In this document: positions 37,761 through 46,361 of the stretch, piece by piece | Layout: every line of letters begins with the position of its first letter | Numbering within the stretch: the stretch's first letter is position 1 | From: SLRI01 sp964402505 | GTDB taxonomy: Bacteria > Pseudomonadota > Alphaproteobacteria > Geminicoccales > Geminicoccaceae | Direction: 5' to 3' | DNA: 64,000 nucleotides | Assembly (NCBI GenBank): GCA_964402505.1 | Contig: CAYOCP010000001.1 | Span: 255,002-319,001, forward strand | Program-made: the position numbers and the translations under genes | Notes under the pieces: model-generated | The model's database searches: none | What the model was told of the DNA's origin: nothing | Seen by the model: the letters and a program-made list of their open reading frames with translations, nothing else

Positions 37761-39059
37761 TCAGTTCGGCTCGATCCGGATCATCCGGGGCGGCTCGATG
37801 ACGGTCGCCAAATCCTCGATCGCCCGAAGGGCTCTGGTCATCGCCGCCTCGGTCGTCTGGTGACTCGTCAGGACGATCGGCACCGGCTGGTTGGGGTTGC
37901 GCGCACGCTGGATCAGCGCCTCGATCGAGACCTCCTGGTCGCGCAGTATGGCCGCCACATCGGCGAGCACGCCCGGCTGATCGAGCACCATCAGCCTGAT
38001 GTAGTAGCAGCCCTGATGGGCCGCCATGGGTGCGATAGGTTGATCGATGAGGTCGCGGCTCGGCACGCCGAAGGTCGCCAGCCGATTGCCGCGCGCAATG
38101 TCGACGAGGTCAGCGACGACTGCCGAGGCGGTCGGGCCGGCACCTGCACCCCGTCCCTCGTGCATGACGAGGCCGACCGGATTGGCGAGCACACCGACCG
38201 CGTTGAAGACGCCGTCGACCCGGGCGATCGGCGAGTCCTTTCTGACCATCGCCGGATGCAGCCGCTGCTCGAGACCGGCGGGCGTCAGCCGGGCCACGCC
38301 CAGGAGCTTGATCCGGTAGCCGAGCTCCTCGGCGAACTCGATATCGAGCGCGCTGACGTGGCGAATTCCCTCGATATGTATGGCCTCGTAGCGAGGCCTG
38401 CCGCCGAAGGCCATGGCGGCCAGAAGCGCCAGCTTGTGGGCCGCATCGATGCCGTCCACGTCGAAGCTCGGATCCGCCTCGGCGTAGCCCAGCCTCTGCG
38501 CCTCCTCGAGCACGTCGGTGAAGTCGCGCCCGGTCTCGCGCATCACCGTGAGGATGTAGTTGCAGGTGCCGTTGAGGATGCCGAAAACCCGCTGGACCGC
38601 GTCGCCCGCGAGCCCCTCGCGCAGGCTCTTGACGATCGGAATACCGCCGGCCACCGCCGCCTCGAAGGCCAGGGGCACCGCCGCCTCGTCGGCGAGGGCG
38701 GCGAGCTGGGCGCCGTGATGGGCGAGCATCGCCTTGTTGGCGGTGACCACGGCCTTGCCGCGACGGAGGGCCGTGGTGCAGAGCTCGAGGGCGATGCCGT
38801 CCGCACCGCCGATCAGCTCGACCACGACGTCAACCCCGTCGAGCCGGGCGAGCTCCCTCGCATCATCGACCCAACGGCAGGCATCGAGCCTCAGGCCCCG
38901 CTCGCGCTCCCGGTTGCGGGCGGAGACCGCCAGGAGCTCGATCGGCCGGCCGGCACGAAGGGCGAGACGGGCCGCATTGCCCTGGAGCAGCGCCACGGTG
39001 CCGGCGCCAACCGTGCCGAGACCCGCAATGGCGACGCGAAGCGGTGCCCGGCCGCTCAA
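37761..39059 (-). CDS. hom: Homoserine dehydrogenase
   Basis: NAD(P)-dependent reduction of aspartate semialdehyde to homoserine for threonine and methionine. 432 aa. N-terminal Rossmann motif AGLGTVGAGTV, substrate motifs VTANKAMLAHHG and FGILNGTCNYILT, the catalytic lysine region AADPSFDVDGIDAAHKLALL (split), and a C-terminal ACT domain (DQPGVLADVAAILRDQEVSI) for feedback by threonine. The start is a TTG at 39059 overlapping the upstream stop (TTGA), with GGAGG seven bases before it; no later Met precedes the Rossmann motif. Confidence 0.95.
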   Translation of the reverse strand: MSGRAPLRVAIAGLGTVGAGTVALLQGNAARLALRAGRPIELLAVSARNRERERGLRLDACRWVDDARELARLDGVDVVVELIGGADGIALELCTTALRRGKAVVTANKAMLAHHGAQLAALADEAAVPLAFEAAVAGGIPIVKSLREGLAGDAVQRVFGILNGTCNYILTVMRETGRDFTDVLEEAQRLGYAEADPSFDVDGIDAAHKLALLAAMAFGGRPRYEAIHIEGIRHVSALDIEFAEELGYRIKLLGVARLTPAGLEQRLHPAMVRKDSPIARVDGVFNAVGVLANPVGLVMHEGRGAGAGPTASAVVADLVDIARGNRLATFGVPSRDLIDQPIAPMAAHQGCYYIRLMVLDQPGVLADVAAILRDQEVSIEALIQRARNPNQPVPIVLTSHQTTEAAMTRALRAIEDLATVIEPPRMIRIEPN

Positions 39060-40288
39060 GACGCGACCTCCAGAAGCGTTGCCGGCAACGGCGTCGAGGT
39101 GCCGACCCCGCGCCTCGACAGAAAGGCGCGGATGTTGCGCACGGCCTGGCGCAGGCGGTGCTTGTTCTCGACCAGCGCCATGCGGACGTAACCGTCGCCA
39201 TGCTCGCCGAAGCCGATGCCCGGCGAGACGGCGACATCGGCCTCCTCCAGGAGCAGCTTGGCGAAGGCGAGCGAGCCCATTTCGCGGCAGCTCGCAGGCA
39301 GCGGTGCCCAGCAGAACATGGTCGCGGTCGGCTTCGGCACCGGCCAGCCGGCCTTGACCAGCCCGTCGACCAGGACGTCGCGGCGCTCGCGATAGAGGGT
39401 GCGCGCCGCCGCCACGCAATCCTGCGGTCCGTTCAGAGCCGCCGTCGCCGCCACCTGGATCGGTGTGAAGGCGCCATAGTCGAGATAGGATTTGATGCGG
39501 GTGAGCGCCCGGATCAGGCGGCGATTGCCGGCGGCGAAGCCGATCCGCCAGCCCGGCATGGAATAGGTCTTGGAGAGGCTCGAGAACTCGACCGCGACGT
39601 CGAAGGCACCTTCGACCTCGAGAACCGATGGCGGCGGCCGGTCGAAGAAGATTTCGGCATAGGCGATGTCGGACAGGATGAACATGTCGCGCGCCTTGGC
39701 GAGTGCCACGGCCTCCCGGTAGAAGTCGAGATCGACCTGCAAAGCCGTCGGGTTGGAAGGGAAGTTCAGGATCATCGCGGTCGGCGGCGGCACCGAATGC
39801 TCGGCCGCCCGCGCGAGATCGCGGATCAGGTCGCGCCCGGGGGCCAGCTCGACGTGGCGGATGGCGGCCCCGGCGATGATGAAGCCATAGGGATGGATCG
39901 GATAGCTCGGATTGGGAGTGAGGATGGTGTCGCCTGGAGCCGTGATCGCCTGGGCTAGGTTGGCGAGTCCCTCCTTCGAGCCGAGGGTGACGCAGACCTC
40001 GCTCTCGGGGTCGAGTCCGACGCCGAAGCGGCGGTCGTAATAGCGGGCCAGCGCCCGCCTGAGGCCGGCGATGCCACGACTGGTCGAGTAGCGGTGAGTG
40101 CGGCCGTTGCGGACCGTCTCGACCAGCTTCTCGACGATATGCGCCGGCGTCGGCTGGTCGGGATTGCCCATGCCGAGATCGATGATGTCTCGGCCCCGCG
40201 CCCGGGCCGCCGCCTTCATCGCATTGACCTCGGCGAAGACGTAGGGCGGCAGGCGCCGGATGCGGTGGAACTCGGGTTCGACGGTCAT
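39056..40288 (-). CDS. PLP aminotransferase of the AlaC / LL-diaminopimelate aminotransferase type
   Basis: 410-aa fold-type I class I/II aminotransferase. PLP lysine in SSLSKTYSMPGWRIGFAAG, upstream PLP contacts in LGSKEGLANL and LNFPSNPTALQV, and the carboxylate arginine in DGYVRMALVENKHRLRQA. In alphaproteobacteria this protein regularly precedes hom and is annotated as LL-diaminopimelate or alanine aminotransferase; the substrate is not determined by sequence alone. The ATG at 40288 is chosen over a GTG twelve codons upstream; neither has a strong ribosome site. It overlaps hom by four bases. Confidence 0.87.
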   Translation of the reverse strand: MTVEPEFHRIRRLPPYVFAEVNAMKAAARARGRDIIDLGMGNPDQPTPAHIVEKLVETVRNGRTHRYSTSRGIAGLRRALARYYDRRFGVGLDPESEVCVTLGSKEGLANLAQAITAPGDTILTPNPSYPIHPYGFIIAGAAIRHVELAPGRDLIRDLARAAEHSVPPPTAMILNFPSNPTALQVDLDFYREAVALAKARDMFILSDIAYAEIFFDRPPPSVLEVEGAFDVAVEFSSLSKTYSMPGWRIGFAAGNRRLIRALTRIKSYLDYGAFTPIQVAATAALNGPQDCVAAARTLYRERRDVLVDGLVKAGWPVPKPTATMFCWAPLPASCREMGSLAFAKLLLEEADVAVSPGIGFGEHGDGYVRMALVENKHRLRQAVRNIRAFLSRRGVGTSTPLPATLLEVAS

Positions 40289-40352
40289 CAGGCGAGCTCT
40301 GGGTTGGGGAAGGGAATTCGGCACGAGGCTCCGGGCACGCGGCTTGGCTGCC

Positions 40353-41207
40353 TCAGCCCGGGCCGGCCCCCGGCTGGTATACGATCACCGTATCGCTGTC
40401 GCCACCCATCTCGCCAGTCGTCTCGCCAGTCGTCTCGAAGGAGATGCGACCGGCATCGAGCCCCGCCGCGACCAGAGCCGCCGCGACGCGTTGCGCGCGC
40501 TCCATTCCGAGTCCCGGCGCCGCGCCCCCCCTCCCGGCGCCGACACCCTTGATGACGACCGGTCCCGGAAGATCGCGCAGCATTGCGCCGGCCGCCCGCA
40601 GGGTTTCCCGCGCCGTCGGCCCGAGCTCGATCGAGCCCGGCACGAAGATGACGCGCAGCGGCAGGCGAGGCGGCGTCGCCGCAGAGGCCTCCAAAGGCCG
40701 CACCGCCGCGATTCCGGCCTGGGCCGCGGCGGCATCGATCCCCGGCGGCAGACGCTCGAGCCGGTCGAGGAAATCGCCGAGCGACCCGTCATCGGCGTCG
40801 CGGGCCAGCGATTCCTCGACATAGGCGATGGCCAGATCGGCCGCCGGATCGGGCGGCGGCGAAGCCTTCGGCGCCGGCTCCGGCGGCAGCGGCGGGACGG
40901 GCGGCAGGGGTGGGCGGCCCGTCTCCTCGCGCAACGCGTCGCCCTGGTGACGCGCATTGTCGCGATCGGCCACGAGCCCCTCGACGATCGCCCGACGCTG
41001 CTCGAGCGCATAGCTGAGGCGCGGCCGCGCCGGCACCGCCGCGAGCCTCGGATAAGGCGTCTCATCGACTGCCGGATCCTCGATCGCCGCCGGCCGGGGC
41101 GGGACCGAGTCCCAGAGCTCGCCGCATCCGCCCGCACTGACGAGCAGGATCGCGAGGGCACCTGCGGCACGGATGCCCAAGGACCGCTTTCGTCGTCGTT
41201 CCGTCAT
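40353..41207 (-). CDS. Putative lipoprotein with an OmpA-like C-terminal domain
   Basis: 284 aa. An N-terminal basic stretch (MTERRRKRS) and hydrophobic core end at VSAGGC, a somewhat loose lipobox with Cys at about residue 28. Then comes a proline/alanine-rich middle (PPLPPVPPLPPEPAPKASPP, residues about 98-118) and a C-terminal region with OmpA-like traits: VIFVPGSIELGPTARETLR and GMERAQRVAAALVAAGLDAGRI. The peptidoglycan-binding Asp/Arg positions are not clearly present. A 12-bp direct repeat near 40411-40436 encodes ETTGETTG. Divergent from phaC. Probably an outer- or inner-membrane lipoprotein of unknown role. Confidence 0.7.
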   Translation of the reverse strand: MTERRRKRSLGIRAAGALAILLVSAGGCGELWDSVPPRPAAIEDPAVDETPYPRLAAVPARPRLSYALEQRRAIVEGLVADRDNARHQGDALREETGRPPLPPVPPLPPEPAPKASPPPDPAADLAIAYVEESLARDADDGSLGDFLDRLERLPPGIDAAAAQAGIAAVRPLEASAATPPRLPLRVIFVPGSIELGPTARETLRAAGAMLRDLPGPVVIKGVGAGRGGAAPGLGMERAQRVAAALVAAGLDAGRISFETTGETTGEMGGDSDTVIVYQPGAGPG

Positions 41208-41399
41208 CCGGGCTTCACTGGCTCCCCTCGAGGCTTTCCCGTGGGCGTCATTTGTCGCGACCGCCGGAGTTGGCGCAAGCTCCTGCTTGGGCTAGACCGA
41301 TGCGCGTCGGGTCGGCCGGCGTGGGCGGCCGGCTAGCGCACCCGTTCCCAGGGGAGCGGGCGCCCTGGCAGCGGGCACAGCAAGGTAGGATAAGTGCGA

Positions 41400-43205
41400 A
41401 TGGCGAAGCAAGCAGCAGCCGAGGCCGAGGTCAACGAGGCCGGCGCCGATCCGGAGGAGATCGCCCAGATCATGGGCGAGATCGCCGGACGCAGCCGCGC
41501 CATCGTCGAGGAGTTCCTGCAGCGCCAGGAGGTCGCCAGCGGTCCGGGTGCCACGCCGCTCAATCTCGGCCAGACCTTCCTCGAGCTGACGCAGCGCATG
41601 ATGACGAGCCCCCAAGCGCTGATGGAAGCGCAGTTCGGACTCTGGCAGGACTACATGCGGCTCTGGCAGACGACGGCGCAGCGGATGCTGGGTCAGGAGA
41701 GCGAGCCCGTGATCGCGCCCGAGAAGGGCGACCGGCGATTCCGCGACGCTGCGTGGAACGACAGCATCCTCTTCGATTTCATCAAGCAATCCTATCTCCT
41801 GAGCTCCCGCTTCATCCTCGAGGCCGCCGGCGAGGATCGCGGCATGGACCCCAAGGAGCAGCAGAAGGTCGAGTTCTACACGCGTCAGTTTGTCGACGCT
41901 CTGGCGCCATCCAACTTCGTCATGACCAATCCGGAGGTGCTGCGCGCAACCATCGACAGCCGCGGCGAGAACCTGTTGCGCGGCCTCAAGCACATGCTCG
42001 AGGACCTCGAGCGGGGCAAGGGCCGCCTCTCGATCCGGATGACCGATCTCGACGCCTTCGAGGTCGGCCGGAACATCGCGACCACGCCCGGCAAGGTCGT
42101 CTTCCAGAACGAGCTGATGCAGCTCCTGCAGTACTCGCCCTCGACCGAGACGGTCCACAAGCGGCCGCTGATGATCGTCCCGCCCTGGATCAACAAGTTC
42201 TACATCCTCGACCTTCAGCCCAAGAACAGCTTCATCCGCTTCGCGGTCGAGCAGGGCTTCACCGTCTTCGTCCTCTCCTGGGTCAATCCGGACGAGGAGC
42301 TCAGCCACAAGACCTTCGAGAGCTACATGCTGGAGGGGCCGCTCGCAGCGCTCGACGCGATCGAGGCGGCCACAGGCGAGCGCGAGATCACCGCGATCGG
42401 CTACTGCCTCGGCGGCACGCTGATGGCCGCGACGCAGTGCTACCTGAGCGCCAAGAAGGACAACCGGATCAAGGCGCTCACCCTGTTCACGGCGCTGCTC
42501 GACTTCAGCGATCCGGGCGAGCTCGGCGTCTTCATCGACGAGGAGCAGCTCGCCGCCATCGAGGACAAGATGGCCAAGCGCGGCTATCTCGACGGGGCCG
42601 AGATGGCGACGACCTTCAACATGCTCAGGGCCAACGACCTGATCTGGTCGTTCGTCGTCAACAACTACCTGCTCGGCAAGGAGCCGTTCCCGTTCGACCT
42701 GCTCTACTGGAACAGCGACAGCACGCGCATGCCGGCGGCGATGCACAATTTCTACCTCCGTCGCTTCTACCATGAGAACCTTCTGATCCAGCCGGGCGGC
42801 ATCGAGCTCGGCGGGGTGCCGATCGATCTTCGGCAGGTGCGCCTGCCCGTCTACTGGGTGTCGACCCGCGAGGATCACATCGCCCCCTGGAAGAGCACCT
42901 ACCAGTCGACGCAGATCTTCAAGGGCCAGAAGAAGTTCGTGCTGGCGGGCTCCGGACATATCGCAGGTGTGATCAACCCGCCGGCCTCCGGCAAGTACGG
43001 CTACTGGCTCAACGATGCGCTGCCGCCGGCGCCGGAGGACTGGCTGGCAGGGGCGGAGCATCACGAGGGCTCGTGGTGGGAGGATTGGGCCGCCTGGAAC
43101 GCGACCAAGTCCGGCCCGCGAGTGCCGGCACGGATACCCGGCGAAGGCGGGCTGCCGGCGCTCGAGGATGCACCCGGCAGCTACGTGAAGGTGCGCGCGG
43201 TCTGA
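41400..43205 (+). CDS. phaC: Class I poly(3-hydroxyalkanoate) synthase
   Basis: Polymerises hydroxyacyl-CoA (mostly 3-hydroxybutyryl-CoA) into PHA granules. 601 aa, class I size. The lipase-like box is GYCLGG with the catalytic Cys near residue 337, the catalytic Asp is in STREDHIAPW and the catalytic His in AGSGHIAGVINPP. The conserved N-terminal region (FIKQSYLLSSRFI) is also present. The ATG at 41400 is preferred over a GTG two codons earlier. No phaA, phaB, phasin or phaR gene is adjacent. The 190-bp gap before it is GC-rich without a clear promoter. Convergent with manC. Confidence 0.96.
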   Translation: MAKQAAAEAEVNEAGADPEEIAQIMGEIAGRSRAIVEEFLQRQEVASGPGATPLNLGQTFLELTQRMMTSPQALMEAQFGLWQDYMRLWQTTAQRMLGQESEPVIAPEKGDRRFRDAAWNDSILFDFIKQSYLLSSRFILEAAGEDRGMDPKEQQKVEFYTRQFVDALAPSNFVMTNPEVLRATIDSRGENLLRGLKHMLEDLERGKGRLSIRMTDLDAFEVGRNIATTPGKVVFQNELMQLLQYSPSTETVHKRPLMIVPPWINKFYILDLQPKNSFIRFAVEQGFTVFVLSWVNPDEELSHKTFESYMLEGPLAALDAIEAATGEREITAIGYCLGGTLMAATQCYLSAKKDNRIKALTLFTALLDFSDPGELGVFIDEEQLAAIEDKMAKRGYLDGAEMATTFNMLRANDLIWSFVVNNYLLGKEPFPFDLLYWNSDSTRMPAAMHNFYLRRFYHENLLIQPGGIELGGVPIDLRQVRLPVYWVSTREDHIAPWKSTYQSTQIFKGQKKFVLAGSGHIAGVINPPASGKYGYWLNDALPPAPEDWLAGAEHHEGSWWEDWAAWNATKSGPRVPARIPGEGGLPALEDAPGSYVKVRAV

Positions 43206-43233
43206 ACCGTCGCGTGGGAGGGGCGAGCGCCGC

Positions 43234-44652
43234 TCAGCCGGCGAGGCGGGCGAGCGGAACGTCGTCGAGCTCGCTGCCGATGCGCACCTCGATCAGGCGG
43301 AGCGGCTGCCTGCCGGGATTGCTCAGGCGATGCACTTCGCCTCTTGCGGCAGTAACGGCGGAACCGACGGGAAACCGGGTGGCACCCCCTGCCCTTTCCA
43401 GCATGAGCTCGCCCTCCACCACCGTCCAGTGCTCGAGGCGCCCCGCGTGGCGCTGTCGATCCAGGGCGGCGACCGGGTCGATCTCGACCTCGCGGACCAT
43501 ATAGCCCGGCCGCGCCACGAGAACGGTGAAAGCGCCCCAGGGCCGCACCTCGCGCGCATGCACCAAGGTTTCGGGCCGGCCGGCCTCGACCAGCCGGGCG
43601 ACCAGCGCCTTGACCGCGTCGGCATCGGCCTTGGGTGCGACCATGACGGCATCGGCGGTCTCGATCACGGCGAGATCCTCGGTTCCGGCGACCGCCACCA
43701 GCCGATGCTCCGACCGGACCAGGTTGCCATGCCCGCCCGCCACGACGGCATCCCCGCAAAGCGCGTTGCCGGCATCGTCCTTCGCCATGGTCTCCCAGAT
43801 CGCCTGCCACGAGCCGACATCCGACCAGCCCGGATGGCAGGGCACCACGGCGACGCGGTCCGAGCGCTCCATCACCGCCTTGTCGATCGGCAGGGCCGGC
43901 ACCCGGCCGAATCCCTCCGGGTCGATCACCCGTGGACGGGTGGCGGAAGGGCTCATGGCCTCGCGGGTCAGCGCCAGGATCGCCGGAGCGTGTCTTTCGA
44001 GCTCCTCGAGAATGGACGAGACCCGCATCAGGAACATGCCGCTGTTCCAGAGATGTCCGCCGGCCGCCAACATCGCCTCGGCAGCCGGACGCTCCGGTTT
44101 CTCGACGAAGCGCCGCACGATGCGTACGTCCGGTTGGTCGAGAGGATCGCCCGCCTCGATATAGCCATAGCCGGTCTCGGCTCGGGTCGGCTCGATGCCG
44201 AAGGTGACGAGACGTCCGTTCCGGGCTGCGGCGGCACCGGCCAGCACGGCTGCCCGCAGGGATACCGGGTCGGTGATCAGGTGATCGGACGGGCAGACCC
44301 ACAGCAGGGCCTCGGCGCCCCAGACGTCCCCGGCATAAAGGGCCGCCAACGCCACCGCGGCCGCCGTGTTGCGCGGTGCCGGCTCGAGCAGGAGATGGGT
44401 GACGAGGTCGGGATCGAGCTGGGCGAGCTGACGGCGGACGAGGATGGCCTGCCCGGCCGCGGCCACCGTCAGGAACCGGCCGGCAGGCGCCAGCGCCACC
44501 AGACGCGATGCCGTCGCCTGCAGGAGCGAGCTGGTGCCGATCAGCTCGACGAGGTGCTTCGGAAAAGCAGCACGGCTCACCGGCCAGAGACGGGTTCCGG
44601 AACCTCCAGCGAGCACGACGGGAACGAGATCGGCGAGAATGTCCGTGGCCAC
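43234..44652 (-). CDS. manC: Mannose-1-phosphate guanylyltransferase with reduced PMI domain
   Basis: Makes GDP-mannose from mannose-1-phosphate and GTP for exopolysaccharide or LPS. 472 aa. The nucleotidyltransferase half has the signature VLAGGSGTRLWPVSRAAFPK at residues 13-32 (split at the expected loop), EPAPRNTAAAVALAA, FVEKPERP and WNSGMF. The C-terminal cupin corresponds to the type II phosphomannose isomerase domain, but the usual HHHRxEHW zinc motif reads RHAGRLEHW, so isomerase activity is doubtful. It stands alone and divergent from the diguanylate cyclase gene. Confidence 0.92.
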   Translation of the reverse strand: MATDILADLVPVVLAGGSGTRLWPVSRAAFPKHLVELIGTSSLLQATASRLVALAPAGRFLTVAAAGQAILVRRQLAQLDPDLVTHLLLEPAPRNTAAAVALAALYAGDVWGAEALLWVCPSDHLITDPVSLRAAVLAGAAAARNGRLVTFGIEPTRAETGYGYIEAGDPLDQPDVRIVRRFVEKPERPAAEAMLAAGGHLWNSGMFLMRVSSILEELERHAPAILALTREAMSPSATRPRVIDPEGFGRVPALPIDKAVMERSDRVAVVPCHPGWSDVGSWQAIWETMAKDDAGNALCGDAVVAGGHGNLVRSEHRLVAVAGTEDLAVIETADAVMVAPKADADAVKALVARLVEAGRPETLVHAREVRPWGAFTVLVARPGYMVREVEIDPVAALDRQRHAGRLEHWTVVEGELMLERAGGATRFPVGSAVTAARGEVHRLSNPGRQPLRLIEVRIGSELDDVPLARLAG

Positions 44653-44895
44653 CGGGGTCTCCTGCCAGCGCCGCCGCTCCGACGCGACAGCGATTTTCCG
44701 GCTTTTCTATCACGCGCATTCGCTTCGAGGCCAAGGCGAACGGCCGCACCAGCGTCATCGCAAGCGCCCGGCGTTAACCGTTTCGACACATTGTCGTGGC
44801 AGAGTCGGGATCGGACTGAAGGCCGAGCCCCGGCACATATCGGCCTGAGTGAGAGTTCGAGACGCAGTGGGATAGAGATCGGGCAGGAGCCTTCG

Positions 44896-46002
44896 ATGCA
44901 GGACGCCGAGGAGCGGCAAGTCAGCGGTCGTTTCGCCGAGCAGGCGCTCGCGACGATGCGGTCGCACGCCATTCCGCCGACACCGGAAAATTTCACCGTG
45001 TGGTATCTGCATCATGCCGGCCGCATTCCCGAGCTCAGCCAGGCGGTAAGGCGGCTCGAGCAACGACAGGAGGGCATCACCGCCGACGCAACGGCAGCGC
45101 TCCACCGCTCGTTCTGCACCTCTGCCGACCAGGCCAGCGCGGTCCAGGCCGTCGGTGAGCGGGTCGGCGAGCTGGTCGACGAGATGGGTCGCCAGCTCGA
45201 TGTCGCCAGCTCGCACACGCGCGACTACAGCGAGCGATTGAGCACGTTCGGCAACGGCCTCAACACCACGGTCGAGCCAAAACAACTGATCCTCATGGTG
45301 CGCGAGCTCGAGCGACAGACCGAGCTGATGAGCCGGCGCGTCCGCAGCCTTCAGCTCGAGCTCAACCGCAACAGCGACGAGATCAAGAATCTCAAAGGCG
45401 ATCTCGCCCATGCGCGCCAGGCGGCGAGCACCGACTCCCTGACCGGCATCGGCAATCGCAAGCTGTTCGACGAGACGTTCGCCCGAGAGATCAGTGAGGC
45501 CGAGGAAACGGGCGAGCCCCTGACCCTCCTGGTCGCCGACATCGATCATTTCAAGGCGTTCAACGATACGCACGGCCATCAGATCGGCGACATCGTCCTC
45601 AAACTCGTCGCCGACCGCTTGAAGCGGTCGGTCAAGGGTCGCGACACGGTAACGCGGTACGGCGGCGAAGAGTTCGCCGTGATCCTGCCGCGCACGACGC
45701 TCGCTGATGCGACCGAGGTCGCCAACCAGCTTCGCAGCGAGATCGCGAAGAGCCGGCTGGTGTTGCGCAACCGAGGACAGGAGCTCGGCAAGGTGACGCT
45801 GTCGATTGGCGTCGCCCTCTACCGCCCCGGTGAATCCACCGACACCTGCTTCCAACGCGCTGACGAGGCGCTCTACACGGCGAAACGCACGGGCCGCAAC
45901 CGGGTGGTGGCCGAGAATGCACCGGAAATTGCAGTGGCCAGATGGGCCGGAGACCGGCCCAAATTGGCACACCTCGTCGGGGCGACCAACGGCGCCGCCT
46001 GA
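44896..46002 (+). CDS. Cytoplasmic diguanylate cyclase (GGDEF protein)
   Basis: 368 aa, no membrane segment. Residues 1-120 are a helical N-terminal region of a type common in alphaproteobacteria (RSHAIPPTPENFTVWYLHHAG), residues 125-165 look like a coiled coil (RELERQTELMSRRVRSLQLE), and the GGDEF domain follows from about 175 (TDSLTGIGNRKLFDE). The active-site motif is YGGEEF at 255-260, expected to be active. The inhibitory I-site RxxD is KGRD (247-250), lacking the arginine, so product inhibition may be lost. ATG at 44896 follows AGGAG. It would feed c-di-GMP to receptors such as the HD-GYP-like protein at 58069. Confidence 0.92.
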   Translation: MQDAEERQVSGRFAEQALATMRSHAIPPTPENFTVWYLHHAGRIPELSQAVRRLEQRQEGITADATAALHRSFCTSADQASAVQAVGERVGELVDEMGRQLDVASSHTRDYSERLSTFGNGLNTTVEPKQLILMVRELERQTELMSRRVRSLQLELNRNSDEIKNLKGDLAHARQAASTDSLTGIGNRKLFDETFAREISEAEETGEPLTLLVADIDHFKAFNDTHGHQIGDIVLKLVADRLKRSVKGRDTVTRYGGEEFAVILPRTTLADATEVANQLRSEIAKSRLVLRNRGQELGKVTLSIGVALYRPGESTDTCFQRADEALYTAKRTGRNRVVAENAPEIAVARWAGDRPKLAHLVGATNGAA

Positions 46003-46361
46003 CGCGAGCGGCGATCCGAACATCCGGTCGGGCGCGTCGAGGCCGCCATTTCCCCCCGCCGGTGCCCATGCTCCCCTCGTGGAGGACCACCGGGGACACG
46101 GATCCGTCTTCCCCCGCCGGCCTGCCGCTTGACGGAACCCGCAGGGCATTGCAGACCCATTCCTCAGCCGTGTCGGTCCGCATCGCCGCCGTTCGGGCGC
46201 CACCGTCCCGATCCCGCCACGATAGCTCATGGAATTGAGGCAGAGGTGCTGACCGGTCGAAGGGATCGGCCCGAAAGGACCGGTTCCGCACGACCGGAGC
46301 GGTGCAATCGATAAGGCATGACCGGGGCGAGCGGATCGAAGCGGCAGAAGGGAGGCTGTTC
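46003..46361. other. Intergenic gap before the acyl-CoA ligase
   Basis: About 360 bp. No credible gene, tRNA or strong hairpin was found. It is less AT-poor near 46230-46330, where the ligase promoter probably lies, but no convincing -35/-10 pair stands out. Confidence 0.45.

Noticed and set aside
34425..39191. A 1588-codon plus-strand reading frame
   Set aside because: It is antisense to recJ, glpX and hom. The high GC content leaves stops rare in that frame; the product has no recognisable domain.
44771..44778. CtrA site before the diguanylate cyclase
   Set aside because: Only a TTAACC half-site is present; no second half at seven-base spacing.
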